Source: Acidobacteriota bacterium
GTDB taxonomy: Bacteria > Acidobacteriota > Vicinamibacteria > Vicinamibacterales > CAVVIG01
NCBI GenBank assembly: GCA_020850715.1
Contig: JADZED010000045.1
Location: 1-64,000, forward strand
Reading direction: 5' to 3'
DNA: 64,000 nt
Position numbers and translations under genes: made by a program. The notes beneath the pieces are model-generated. The model searched no databases. It worked only from the letters and a program-made list of their open reading frames with translations, and was not told the origin of the DNA. Positions 22,690 through 31,148 of this stretch are shown one piece after another (position 1 is the first letter of the stretch; every line of letters starts with the position of its first letter).

Positions 22690-22799
22690 GAATCGATCGC
22701 GGCGGCGGCCGCACGCCGATGGCGGGGAGCTACACGAAGGTGATGGTGGTGTGGGCCGCCGTGCTCGCCGCGCTGTGGTTCCTGAGCCGCGCGTTCTAG
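22686..22799 (+). CDS. single-helix membrane microprotein downstream of argH
   Basis: A 37-codon frame starts at a GTG overlapping the argH stop (GTGA) and ends with TAG at 22797. It encodes a short basic leader (VRIDRGGGRTPMAGSYTK) and one hydrophobic helix (VMVVWAAVLAALWFLSRAF). An internal ATG at 22719 would give 26 aa. Translational coupling to argH and a clean transmembrane segment favour a real gene. Its last bases overlap the convergent pilX-like stop. Function unknown. Confidence 0.5.
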   Translation: MRIDRGGGRTPMAGSYTKVMVVWAAVLAALWFLSRAF

Positions 22800-24430
22800 A
22801 ACCGCTTCCAGCTGAACGAGCTCAGCATCGGGTTGCCGGGCTGGTAAGCGTTGGTCGAGAAGATCGAATTGCTCGCAAGATGGCGATCGTAGTAGATCGT
22901 CGTGCCGCCGCTGTCGTTGAGCGTCTTCCCGACCACCGCTCCGTAGATTGACGAGCCGCCCGACAAGTTGATCGTTGCGTTCGGGGCATAGACGACCATC
23001 GCCTGCTTTGCACCGCCGCTCATGGCAAACGTGCCGGTGCCGGCGTACTGGATCACGAAGTTCGCCGGATCCATCGTGTTGTTCACGAGTGCGCCGCCGC
23101 TGAGGCTGATCGGGGTCGCGGTGGCCGTCGTCACGATGTTCATCGCCACGGCCGACCCGCTGTTGATGTTCAGGCTGCCGCCTCCGGACACGCTCATCGA
23201 GTTCTTGACGGTCATGGCAATCGAGCCGTTGGTCGTGATCGAGCCGCCGCCCGACACGCTGACGCTGTTCAGATTGTAGGCCCCGCCGTTGATCACGATC
23301 TTGCCGCCGCCGGAGAGCGACAGGTTGCCCCAGTTGATGGTGGCGCCGTTGGGGGTGACGGTCAGACCGCTGCCGGCACCCGCGGTCGTGCCCGCGCAGG
23401 TGGCGGGCGCCGACAACCCGAGCGCCGCGCAGGTGGTCATCGACGACACGCTCAGGTTGCTGGTCGGCGCGCCGGGATCGGTGATCGACGGCGACGCCAC
23501 CACGACCGCCTGCGGGAGCTGCACGAGGCCGCCCGTCACGGTCGCGCCGCCGCTCGCGGTCTGGGCGGTCACGTTCCCGGAGCTGCAGCTGCCCACCCCG
23601 ACCCGCGGCGTCGACAGCGTGCCGTTGATCGTGGCGCCGCCGCTCTCGGTCAGGTTGCCGTTGGTGCCGACGTTGCCGTTGGCGCTCTGCAGTCCGCCGT
23701 TGGCGACCGTGATCGCGGCGGACGGATTGGTGACCAGGCTCGAGTCGTAGCTCTTCGTGGACGCCCCGCCGGAGAACCGCAGCGCGCCGCAGGTGGCCGC
23801 CGTCGCGAACGCCGCGTAGGTCAGCGACGAAGTCGCCATCGAGAGCTTCTGCGTATCGAGCGTCGCGGTGACCTCGACTTCGGCCGTCCGGCTGCCCGAT
23901 TGGATCGATCCGGTCGAGGTGATCTGCCACGTCTGCAGCGTGAAGGGCTGGCCGTCGATCGATTGGGCGCCCGGCACCTCTTCCATCGACATCAAGGTGG
24001 CATACGGGGAGAACTCCACCGAGGCGGTGCCGGAGGCCAGGGTGCCGTGCACGGCGTTGTTGAACGCCGTCTGCGCGGCCGCCACCGGGTAGTTGGAGGC
24101 GACCTCGGCGTTGGCCGACAGCACGACGGGCTGGCCGTTGTAGGTCACCGGTGAGACCGCGGTGTCGTAGTTCGCGATCGAGTCGGCGCCGCCGGTGGAC
24201 GGTTCGACGTAGGTGTAGAGCAGGTAGTTGGACGCCTTCTGGATGCCCGATTCGGCGCCGTAGCGCGCCTGCGACATCAGCCGGTAGTTCTGGCTCGAGT
24301 AGGTCTCGGTCTGCGACAGGAACATCGTCGAGGCCGCGACGGTCGACAGCGCCATCATCATGAACATCGCCAGGATGAGCGCGACGCCCCGCTCGTTCCC
24401 GGCGCGCGCCGGCATGGAGACTGGTGTCAT
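22796..24430 (-). CDS. PilX-type pilus assembly protein with glycine-rich repeat domain
   Basis: A 544-aa exported protein. The N-terminus GVALILAMFMMMALSTVAASTMFLSQTE matches the PilX-type N-terminal helix, which lacks a classic prepilin cleavage site. The rest is Ser/Thr/Gly/Asn-rich with recurring SGGG/SGGA units about every 20-25 residues (for example VSVSGGGSI, MSVSGGGSLNI, ISLSGGALV, FAMSGGAKQ, INLSGGSSIYGAVVGK), suggesting a beta-helix. Cys residues are few. It is probably a minor pilin or tip adhesin component. It is the last gene of the minor-pilin operon, overlapping pilW by ATGA. Confidence 0.8.
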   Translation of the reverse strand: MTPVSMPARAGNERGVALILAMFMMMALSTVAASTMFLSQTETYSSQNYRLMSQARYGAESGIQKASNYLLYTYVEPSTGGADSIANYDTAVSPVTYNGQPVVLSANAEVASNYPVAAAQTAFNNAVHGTLASGTASVEFSPYATLMSMEEVPGAQSIDGQPFTLQTWQITSTGSIQSGSRTAEVEVTATLDTQKLSMATSSLTYAAFATAATCGALRFSGGASTKSYDSSLVTNPSAAITVANGGLQSANGNVGTNGNLTESGGATINGTLSTPRVGVGSCSSGNVTAQTASGGATVTGGLVQLPQAVVVASPSITDPGAPTSNLSVSSMTTCAALGLSAPATCAGTTAGAGSGLTVTPNGATINWGNLSLSGGGKIVINGGAYNLNSVSVSGGGSITTNGSIAMTVKNSMSVSGGGSLNINSGSAVAMNIVTTATATPISLSGGALVNNTMDPANFVIQYAGTGTFAMSGGAKQAMVVYAPNATINLSGGSSIYGAVVGKTLNDSGGTTIYYDRHLASNSIFSTNAYQPGNPMLSSFSWKRF

Positions 24431-25464
24431 GGCAGCAGCAGCTTCACTGAATTGGGCATCGGCTGAAGGCGGTTTTCGCCCTCCTCGCCGAGGCTGGCGA
24501 GTTGCCAGGTGTTGAAGACGTTGCGGGGCGACACGTTCAGCAGCGCCTTGGTCTCGGTCTGCACCTGCCCCGTGATGGGATCGACCTGCTCGGTGTTCAC
24601 CGTCAGCGTGATCGCGACGTCGAGCACGAAGCTCTGATTGCAGTTGGCGCCGCAGCCCGGATCGTCCACGTTGATGTTGTACGGCAGCGGGCTCGGCATG
24701 TAGGTGAAACAGGCGGTGCCCCCGGGGTTCGCCGTGATGTTGCCGAGGAGGACTTCGCTGTCGGTAACGGCCGGCTTGACGGCGGCGTCGAACGCCATCA
24801 CGTTGCGATAGAGCTTCCCGCCGGCGGTGTCGCAGGTGTACTCGACGTAGACCATGTTGCCGTCGCCGTTGATGTCGCCGAACAGCTTCAGCACGCTGCC
24901 GGTCGATCCGTTCGGATAGGCGGCCCAGGCGGCGTCGTTCCAGTACTGATCGGGGACGATGCCGCTGGCAAAGCCGCCGTAGACGTTGACCGCGGCGCCG
25001 GAAGCGTGCGGCATGGCGAAGTCTGCCGTGATGGTCTTCGCCGCGGTGTCGATGGCGGTGATCCGGACGGTCTCCGCCTTGTTGCCGCTGTCGACCGTCA
25101 GCCATTCGTCGACGAACAGCCCCGCCACCGAGTTCGACGCGGCGCCGCCGATCGTCTGCCTGATGACGACCGTCCCCACGCCGGCGGCCACCGCGCCATT
25201 CAGGGTCACGACGCTGCCGGGCAGCGCCACGCGCCCCGCCTGCCCCACCTCCTGCTGCAGCAGCTCGGTTGCGCTCCTGACGCCGGCGTGCAGCTGCGTG
25301 CGGTTCGAGATCGTGCGCTGAGAGTTCGTCAACTGAAGGAGCGCGGAGGTCGCCACGCTGGTCACGATCAGCAGGATGGTCACCGAGATCAGGAGCTCGA
25401 TGAGCGAGAAGCCGCGCTGCCTCCCCCGCGGGGTCGGCGTCCGGCCGCGCAGGTCAGCAGCCAT
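24427..25464 (-). CDS. PilW-type minor prepilin
   Basis: A 345-aa type IV minor pilin. After an 18-residue leader comes GFSLIELLISVTILLIVTSVATSALLQL: the prepilin-peptidase site with cleavage after Gly18, Phe at +1, Glu at +5, and the hydrophobic helix. The mature domain is beta-rich with cysteines near CGANC and CDTAGG, compatible with disulfides. It would prime pilus assembly with its operon neighbours. It overlaps the PilV-like gene by 11 nt. Confidence 0.85.
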   Translation of the reverse strand: MAADLRGRTPTPRGRQRGFSLIELLISVTILLIVTSVATSALLQLTNSQRTISNRTQLHAGVRSATELLQQEVGQAGRVALPGSVVTLNGAVAAGVGTVVIRQTIGGAASNSVAGLFVDEWLTVDSGNKAETVRITAIDTAAKTITADFAMPHASGAAVNVYGGFASGIVPDQYWNDAAWAAYPNGSTGSVLKLFGDINGDGNMVYVEYTCDTAGGKLYRNVMAFDAAVKPAVTDSEVLLGNITANPGGTACFTYMPSPLPYNINVDDPGCGANCNQSFVLDVAITLTVNTEQVDPITGQVQTETKALLNVSPRNVFNTWQLASLGEEGENRLQPMPNSVKLLLP

Positions 25465-26005
25465 TGGGACAGTCGGTCTTGTATGCGGCCACGGTGGCCT
25501 TTGCCTTCATCGCGCCGGCCACGCTGCTCCGGATGGTCGCCGTCACGGTGATCAGCTTGAGGTTCGCCGACGGGATCGACACCTGCCAGGCCCGCATGTA
25601 GTACCAATCGGCGGGCGGCTCGGTGGTGCACGGCACGTCGACCGAGCAGAGGGGATTCCCGCTCTGATCGAGATAGTCCGAGTAGTTCACCGCGGCCGCG
25701 GCGGGATCGGAAGATCCCCCGACCGCAAGGCCGGTCCCGCCGCTGGTCACCGAGGGGAATACCGTGGTGTTGCTCTGGGCGTCTCCGTAGGTGAGCTCGA
25801 GCAACTGCTCCATCTTGTCGACGGCGTACTCGGTCGTGCGGGCGCTGAGATGCCCCTCGTTCTCGGTCAGCGTCGTCGCCATGCTCGTCATGCCGGCGAG
25901 GCCGGCCATCAGCACGAGCAGGATGGCGCACGCGATGACGGTCTCGATGAGCGTCGTGCCGGCCTCGGAGGCCGCGCGTGCGGCCGGGCGCGCGCGCGGC
26001 GTCAC
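25454..26005 (-). CDS. PilV-type minor prepilin
   Basis: A 183-aa minor pilin starting with GTG, which overlaps the previous stop (GTGA). The prepilin motif reads AGTTLIETVIACAILLVLMAG: cleavage after Gly16, Thr at +1, the key Glu at +5 present. Thr at +1 instead of Phe occurs in PilV-like pilins. The C-terminal half has cysteines in PLCSVDVPCTTE and CPNGC. Confidence 0.83.
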   Translation of the reverse strand: MTPRARPAARAASEAGTTLIETVIACAILLVLMAGLAGMTSMATTLTENEGHLSARTTEYAVDKMEQLLELTYGDAQSNTTVFPSVTSGGTGLAVGGSSDPAAAAVNYSDYLDQSGNPLCSVDVPCTTEPPADWYYMRAWQVSIPSANLKLITVTATIRSSVAGAMKAKATVAAYKTDCPNGC

Positions 26006-26610
26006 TGCAGCACCCACGACGGCTCCGAATTCGGATTGGTGCGCCAGAGCTGGATGACGCTCGTTGCCGACACCGTCACGCCGAAGACCGCGGTCCCGTC
26101 GGACAGATACAGCGCGTGCGCATTGGTCGGACCGCCGGTCGAGCCCGCGACGTCGGTCACCGGAATGCCGCGCGAGTTGAAGACGATGCATGCCGTGTTG
26201 CCGATGTCGTCGCCATCGGCCTCCTTGCACATGGCCGCCTGGCCGATCGTCGCCTGCGTGCTCGGCGGCGGGGATGCGACGGGCGCGAAACTGAAGGATT
26301 CGGTCACCGATTGCAGGTACGTCGTGCCTCCCACCCGGGCCCAGTCGTCGTCGTCCTTGCTCCAGACCTCGACGTGAAAGGCGTTCGTGCTCAGGTCGGT
26401 GTAGAGCCGCGCCTTGGTGAAGTCCGCCGCGGCGCGCAGCTTCGTCAACTGGACGGCGCTGGCGACGCTTCGTGCGTCGCCCTGAAGCCGGAAGCCGCCG
26501 ATCGAGCTGCCGGTCATCGGCAGCGCAATCGCCGCCACCACCATCGTGATCGCGACGACGATCAGCAGTTCGAGGATCGTGAAGCCGGCGGCCCTCGCCA
26601 GGGAGGTCAT
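26002..26610 (-). CDS. FimT/GspH-type minor prepilin
   Basis: A 202-aa minor pseudopilin, first gene of the four-gene pilin operon. The leader MTSLARAAG is followed by FTILELLIVVAITMVVAAIALP: cleavage after Gly9, Phe +1, Glu +5. The C-terminal domain matches the GspH/FimT pattern (IVFNSRGIPV is the typical FxxxG strand). I chose ATG 26610 because it gives a normal short leader; an upstream start would add 25 basic residues. About 225 nt of upstream DNA holds no gene. Confidence 0.85.
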   Translation of the reverse strand: MTSLARAAGFTILELLIVVAITMVVAAIALPMTGSSIGGFRLQGDARSVASAVQLTKLRAAADFTKARLYTDLSTNAFHVEVWSKDDDDWARVGGTTYLQSVTESFSFAPVASPPPSTQATIGQAAMCKEADGDDIGNTACIVFNSRGIPVTDVAGSTGGPTNAHALYLSDGTAVFGVTVSATSVIQLWRTNPNSEPSWVLQ

Positions 26611-26835
26611 GGCGCCAGCTCTGCGCAAGCGAGATGCCGCGGGCGCCGGACGCGACGGTGGCTGCAACGCCAACGAACACAGCATCTTGTGGTGAAAGTT
26701 CGGGAATGTCCCGCCCCGGGCCGTGAGCCGTAGTGGAACAGCGGATCACGGAATTGGCCCGCGACAGGAGTGTCGGCCGCAGACCGGAAGATCTTGAGCA
26801 AGGGCCTCTGGCCGACGCCGGAGGCGGCGCAGGAA

Positions 26836-28302
26836 TCAGTTCGCCGGCGGCGGCCCCATCACCTGGTCGAGGGTCAGCACGGTCACCTCGCCGAGCCCGA
26901 GCGAGCGGACGCCGGCCTCGATGGTCTTCAGGTCGCCGACGACCACCACCGCGAAGCGGCCCGGCTGGATGTACCTGCGCGCGACGCGCTGGACGTCGGC
27001 TGCCGACACCGCCTGGATGTTCTGCACGTAGCTGGCGAAGTAGTTCTCGGGCAGGCCGTAGACGTCGAGCTCTTCGAGGCGGCGCGAGATGTCGCCGGTG
27101 GTCTCGAACGAGGAGGGAAAGCGCAGCGCGACGTAGTTCTTCGCGCGCGCCAGTTCGTCGGCGGGCACCGGCGCCAGGATCCCGTTCAGCTCCTTGAAGA
27201 ATTCCTGCAGCGACTCGGTTGTCTTGTCGGTCTGCACGCCGGCGCCGGCGGCGAACGGACCGGCCGACGCGCGCATGTCGAACTGCGAGCTGGCGCCGTA
27301 GGTGTAGCCGTGCTCCTCGCGCAGGTTCATGTTCAGGCGCGAGCTGAACGCGCCGCCGAGGATCGTGTTCATCACCTGCAGCGGGAAGTAATCGGGCGTC
27401 GAGCGCGGCGCGCCGATCCAGCCGATCCGGATCTGCGACTGCGCGGCACCGGGCTTGTCGACCAGGTACACGTGGCGCCGCGCCGGCTCCGGCGCCTCGG
27501 GCAGCGCGACATCGGGCGCCGGCGCCGCCGCCGGGGCTTTCCAGCCGCCGAAACCGGATTCGAGCAGCGGCATCGCCTTCTCGGGCGTCGTGTCGCCGAC
27601 AACGATCAGGACGGTGTTGGCCGGCCGGTACTCCGACGCGTAGAAGGTCTTCAGGTCGTCGACGGTGAAGCCGTTGAGCGTCGCGGCCGTTCCCATCTGC
27701 GCGGTCCCGTACCGGTGCGATGCGCCGTACAGCACGCGCGAGAAGGCGAGCGCGGCGATCGTGCCGGGGTCGTCGCGCGCCTGGAGCAGGCTGGTGAGCC
27801 GCTGCTGGCGCTGGCGCTCGAGTTCCTCGGCGGGGAACGTGGGCCGCAGCGCGACGTCGGCCATGATCGGCAGGGCGTCGGCGAGCCGCGCCACGGGCAC
27901 GTGCAGCCGCACGACCGACATGTCGCTCGTGCTGGCGGTCGACAAATCCGCGCCGAGATAGTCGATCGCGTCGGCGATTTCGAGCGACGACCGCGACCCG
28001 GCGCCCTCCATCAGCATGGCCGAGGTGAGGCTGGCGAGGCCGAACTTGCCCGCGGGATCCTCGGCGCTGCCGCTGAGGGTGACGAGGTTCACCTGCGCGA
28101 CCGGCACCTCGTGCAGCTCGACGATCCACACCGGCAGCCCGTTGGAGAGCTGGCGCTTCTGGATCGCCGGCAGCGCGAGGGCCGGCGCCGGTCCGGCCGG
28201 CGGCGGAGCGGAGCGGTCCGGTGGCTGCTGGGCGGACACGCGCGCTGCCGGGGCGGCGACGAGGAATGCGAGCAGCAGGGCGATCGGCGTGCGATGGCGC
28301 AT
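26836..28302 (-). CDS. M16-family peptidase-like subunit lacking the zinc motif
   Basis: A 488-aa exported protein of the M16 (insulinase/processing peptidase) fold with signal peptide (residues 1-25, ending VSA). Where active members have HxxEH, this one reads KFGLASLTSAML, so it cannot bind zinc there and is probably the regulatory partner of the next gene, as in two-subunit M16 peptidases. The C-terminal M16 domain has the family R/Y pair in FSSRLNMNLREEHGYTYG. It lies downstream of the active partner, separated by a 166-bp inverted-repeat element. Confidence 0.88.
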   Translation of the reverse strand: MRHRTPIALLLAFLVAAPAARVSAQQPPDRSAPPPAGPAPALALPAIQKRQLSNGLPVWIVELHEVPVAQVNLVTLSGSAEDPAGKFGLASLTSAMLMEGAGSRSSLEIADAIDYLGADLSTASTSDMSVVRLHVPVARLADALPIMADVALRPTFPAEELERQRQQRLTSLLQARDDPGTIAALAFSRVLYGASHRYGTAQMGTAATLNGFTVDDLKTFYASEYRPANTVLIVVGDTTPEKAMPLLESGFGGWKAPAAAPAPDVALPEAPEPARRHVYLVDKPGAAQSQIRIGWIGAPRSTPDYFPLQVMNTILGGAFSSRLNMNLREEHGYTYGASSQFDMRASAGPFAAGAGVQTDKTTESLQEFFKELNGILAPVPADELARAKNYVALRFPSSFETTGDISRRLEELDVYGLPENYFASYVQNIQAVSAADVQRVARRYIQPGRFAVVVVGDLKTIEAGVRSLGLGEVTVLTLDQVMGPPPAN

Positions 28303-28304
28303 GG

Positions 28305-28470
28305 CTAGTGTCCCGTCCCGGTGGATCGAGGCATAAGTCGCGGAGCGCCGCGCCCCGATGGCAAGGCGCGAGGAGTGAGGATATTGGGCATATCTGAGCG
28401 ACGAGCAACGCCGCCAGCGGGGATGCGCCGCCCGCGAATTGTGTCGCGAACCACTGGGACGGGACACTAG
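28305..28470 (+). repeat. MITE-like element with 20-bp terminal inverted repeats
   Basis: The 20-bp ends 28305-28324 and 28451-28470 (left end CTAGTGTCCCGTCCC...) are inverted copies with a single mismatch. The 126-bp interior has no gene but matches the repeat at 35243-35394 through a shared core: TCGCGGAGCGC, GATGGCA-GGCGCGA, ATAT, GAGCG-CGAGC, ACGCCGCCAGC and CGCCCGCGA, in the same order and orientation. It sits between the two M16 genes, starting 2 nt before the ATG of the downstream one, so it forms that gene's whole upstream region. A non-autonomous transposable element is the likeliest reading. Confidence 0.75.
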
Positions 28471-28476
28471 GACACT

Positions 28477-29811
28477 CTACTTTCTCGGGACGACGGTGAG
28501 CTCCACGCGCCGGTCGCGCGGCAGGAACTGTACGGCTGCGGCCGTGATGTCCGACGGCGACAGCGCGCGATAGCGCGACAGATCTTCGTTGAACCAGTCG
28601 GGATCGCCGGTGTCGGTGGCGTAGGCGTTCAGCAGATCGGCCTTGCCGCCGAAGCCGCCCACCCGTTCCATGCGATCGTAGAACGACGCCTCGATCTGGT
28701 TGACCGCCCGCTCGACCTCGCGCGCGGAAGGCGGCGATCCCTGCAGCGCCGCGATCTCCTCGTCGATGGCCGTCTGCACCTCGGCGGTCGTGTGGCCCGG
28801 CCGCGGCGTCGCCTCGATCAGGAAGAACGAGGAGAGCGCCTGCGAGTCCTGGAACGCCGAGACGTCCTGCGCGATCTGCATGTCGTAGACGAGCCGCTTG
28901 TAGAGGCGCGAGCTCTTGCCGCCGCTCAGCACGTCGGCCACCACGTCGAGCGCCGCGTCGCCCGGCTCCAGGTGCCGCGGCGTGAGCCACGCGAGGTACA
29001 GCTTCGGAATCTGGACGTTGTCCTCGAGCGTCCGTGCCTGGACCCCGGTCAACTGCACGGCGGGGATCGACATCGGCGCAACCGGCGTCCCGGCCTTGAC
29101 GTCGCTGAACCACTTCTCGACGAGCGTCTTGGCCGTCGGCGTGTCGATATCGCCGGCCACCACGAGGCTGGCGTTCCCGGGCGCGTAGTAGGTCTTGAAG
29201 AAGCTCACGACGTCTTCGTACGACGCCGCCGAGAGATCGGGCATGTAGCCGATGACCGGCCAGTGATACGGATGCCCTTCCGGATAGAGCATCTCCGTCA
29301 GGGCGATGTCGGCCATGCCGTACGGCCGGTTCTCGTAGCTCTGGCGCCGTTCGTTCTTCACCACGTCGCGCTGCGCGTCGACCGTCTCGGGCGTCATCGC
29401 GTCGAGCAGATAGCCCATCCGATCCGACTCGAGGAAGAGCGCCAGCTCGAGGGCGTTCGACGGCACGGTGATCCAGTAGTTCGTGCGATCGCTGGTCGTC
29501 GACCCGTTGTTGGTGCCGCCCGCCCCCTCGAGCCACTCGTCGAACTGCCCGGGTTTCACGTGCCCGGAGCCCATGAACATCAGGTGCTCGAACAGGTGAG
29601 CGAAGCCGGTGCGCCCCGGCCGCTCGCGCGCCGATCCGACGTGATACCACACGTTCACCGACACGATCGGCACGCTGTGATCCTCGTGCAGGATCACGCG
29701 CAGGCCGTCGGGCAGCGTGAACTGGGTGTAGGGGAGCTCGAGCCTGGGCGCCTGCGCGAAGGCGGGCGCCGACAGGAGGAGGACGCCGAGGAGAGCAGCC
29801 GCGCGCTTCAT
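28477..29811 (-). CDS. M16-family zinc peptidase, active subunit
   Basis: A 444-aa exported protease with signal peptide (residues 1-19, ending AFA). The inverted zinc motif HLFEH is at 72-76 ([17 protein letters not shown]), with the downstream Glu ligand probably in the ENRPYG region. The second, non-catalytic domain follows. Two-gene M16 systems degrade peptides in the envelope. A TAGAAT hexamer 6 nt before the ATG marks the start. It is divergent from purE with only 31 nt between the start codons. Confidence 0.92.
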   Translation of the reverse strand: MKRAAALLGVLLLSAPAFAQAPRLELPYTQFTLPDGLRVILHEDHSVPIVSVNVWYHVGSARERPGRTGFAHLFEHLMFMGSGHVKPGQFDEWLEGAGGTNNGSTTSDRTNYWITVPSNALELALFLESDRMGYLLDAMTPETVDAQRDVVKNERRQSYENRPYGMADIALTEMLYPEGHPYHWPVIGYMPDLSAASYEDVVSFFKTYYAPGNASLVVAGDIDTPTAKTLVEKWFSDVKAGTPVAPMSIPAVQLTGVQARTLEDNVQIPKLYLAWLTPRHLEPGDAALDVVADVLSGGKSSRLYKRLVYDMQIAQDVSAFQDSQALSSFFLIEATPRPGHTTAEVQTAIDEEIAALQGSPPSAREVERAVNQIEASFYDRMERVGGFGGKADLLNAYATDTGDPDWFNEDLSRYRALSPSDITAAAVQFLPRDRRVELTVVPRK

Positions 29812-29817
29812 GGATCG

Positions 29818-29823
29818 ATTCTA
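29818..29823 (-). promoter_or_regulatory. putative -10 hexamer of the M16 gene
   Basis: Minus-strand TAGAAT ends 6 nt before ATG 29811. It lies back to back with a TATCCT box for purE on the other strand (29829-29834). Confidence 0.45.
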
Positions 29824-29828
29824 TGCTG

Positions 29829-29834
29829 TATCCT
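29829..29834 (+). promoter_or_regulatory. putative -10 hexamer of purE
   Basis: TATCCT lies 8 nt before the purE ATG at 29843. Together with the opposing TAGAAT it forms a compact divergent promoter. Confidence 0.35.
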
Positions 29835-29842
29835 TACCGGCC

Positions 29843-30331
29843 ATGACCGCCAATGCCCCGCTCGTCGGGATCCTCATGGGCAGCGCCTCCGATTGGGACG
29901 TGATGAAGCAGGCCGGCGACATCCTGGAGAAGTTCGGCGTGCCGCACGAGGCGCGCGTCCTCTCCGCGCACCGCACGCCGCACGACACGGCTGAGTATGC
30001 GTCGGGTGCGATCGCCCGCGGCCTCCACGTGCTCATCTGCGGCGCCGGCGGTGCGGCGCACCTGGCGGGCGTCGTCGCGGCGCACACCATCCTGCCCGTG
30101 ATCGGCGTTCCCATCCACAGCGCGCTGAACGGCCTCGACTCGCTGTTGTCGACCGTGCAGATGCCCAAGGGCATCCCGGTCGCGACCGTCGCCATCGGCG
30201 AGGCCGGCGCACAGAACGCCGGCCTGCTCGCCGTCGCCATTCTCGCGACGACGCGGCCGGATCTCCGGACGCGTCTCCAGGCGCACCGCGAAGAGATCGC
30301 GGCGCAGGTCCGCAGCGCGAAGCTGCCGTAG
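29843..30331 (+). CDS. purE: N5-carboxyaminoimidazole ribonucleotide mutase (class I PurE)
   Basis: A 162-aa cytoplasmic enzyme of de novo purine synthesis converting N5-CAIR to CAIR. Class I signatures are present: [24 protein letters not shown] with the catalytic His, [17 protein letters not shown] and [21 protein letters not shown]. An upstream ATG at 29810 in the same frame overlaps the divergent gene's start and would add 11 residues not typical of the family. No purK follows; the next genes are unrelated secreted proteins. Confidence 0.95.
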   Translation: MTANAPLVGILMGSASDWDVMKQAGDILEKFGVPHEARVLSAHRTPHDTAEYASGAIARGLHVLICGAGGAAHLAGVVAAHTILPVIGVPIHSALNGLDSLLSTVQMPKGIPVATVAIGEAGAQNAGLLAVAILATTRPDLRTRLQAHREEIAAQVRSAKLP

Positions 30332-30369
30332 CGGAAGTCCGCCGGCTCGGGGCTTGCTTCCGCGGGAGC

Positions 30370-31086
30370 ATGCGCCCGCGGCTCATCGGCGGCCTCATCC
30401 TGCTGCTCCTGTGTTCGATCGCTGCCGCTCACGGCCAGCGTCCCGGCGACGCGGCGGAGCCGCCCGTGCTGACGCTGTACCTCGAGGGCGACAACCGCAG
30501 CCCGTCGTCGTTCCGCGCCCTGCGCCACCTGGAGGCGCGGACCGAGCACTTCGGCGCATCCGCCTGGATGGACGTCTGGACCGAGGCCGACGAGTCCGGC
30601 TTCCGTTACCGCGTGGCCGGCGAAGGCGGGTCGGGGTCGATCAGGACGAAGGTCTTCCGTGCGCTGCTCGCGCGCGAACAGAACGCGTGGGACGCCGACC
30701 AGTGGGCGCTGGCGGAGATCTCCCCGGCCAATTACATCTTCGACGATCACGCGGTGCCCGCCGACGGCCTGGCCCGGCTCGGCATCACGGCGCGGCGCAA
30801 GGACGTGCTGCTCGTCAACGGCACGATCGTTCTCGATCCCGACGACGGCAACCTCGTCCGCGTGGAAGGGCTGTTGTCCAAGACGCCTTCGTTCTGGATA
30901 CGTCAGGTGCGGATCAGCCGCCGATACGAGCGCATCTCGGGTGTTCGGATGCCCGTGTCGGTCGAGAGCGCGGCCGACGTGATCCTGTTCGGCCGTTCCT
31001 CTTTCACGATGAGCTATCGGTACGACGCGGTCAACGGCCGGCGCGCGGACGCGGGACGCGTCCACGCCGCCGTCTCAGAGCCCTGA
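30370..31086 (+). CDS. secreted protein of unknown function, tandem paralogue 1
   Basis: A 238-aa protein with a clear signal peptide (residues 1-22, ending AHG or AAA). The mature part is beta-rich, with GFRYRVAGEGGSGSIRTKVF, ARRKDVLLVNGTIVLDPDDGNLVRVEGLLSKTPSFW and SRRYERISGVRMPVSVES. The pattern resembles LolA/RseB-like lipoprotein-binding folds, but I would not assign that function. It is about 50% identical by eye to the next gene, a tandem duplication. Neither has a lipobox. Confidence 0.75.
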   Translation: MRPRLIGGLILLLLCSIAAAHGQRPGDAAEPPVLTLYLEGDNRSPSSFRALRHLEARTEHFGASAWMDVWTEADESGFRYRVAGEGGSGSIRTKVFRALLAREQNAWDADQWALAEISPANYIFDDHAVPADGLARLGITARRKDVLLVNGTIVLDPDDGNLVRVEGLLSKTPSFWIRQVRISRRYERISGVRMPVSVESAADVILFGRSSFTMSYRYDAVNGRRADAGRVHAAVSEP

Positions 31087-31148
31087 CCCCCGCGCCGCGT
31101 TTCGGGTAACATCCGGAGACGCTTTCTTTCAGCCTTCGTCCGAACGCG

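Noticed and set aside
25454-29650. A 1398-codon minus-strand frame running through the pilin, repeat and M16 genes
   Set aside because: Only its last 183 codons match a known family (PilV type); the rest is the wrong frame of M16 and FimT genes joined by chance absence of stops.
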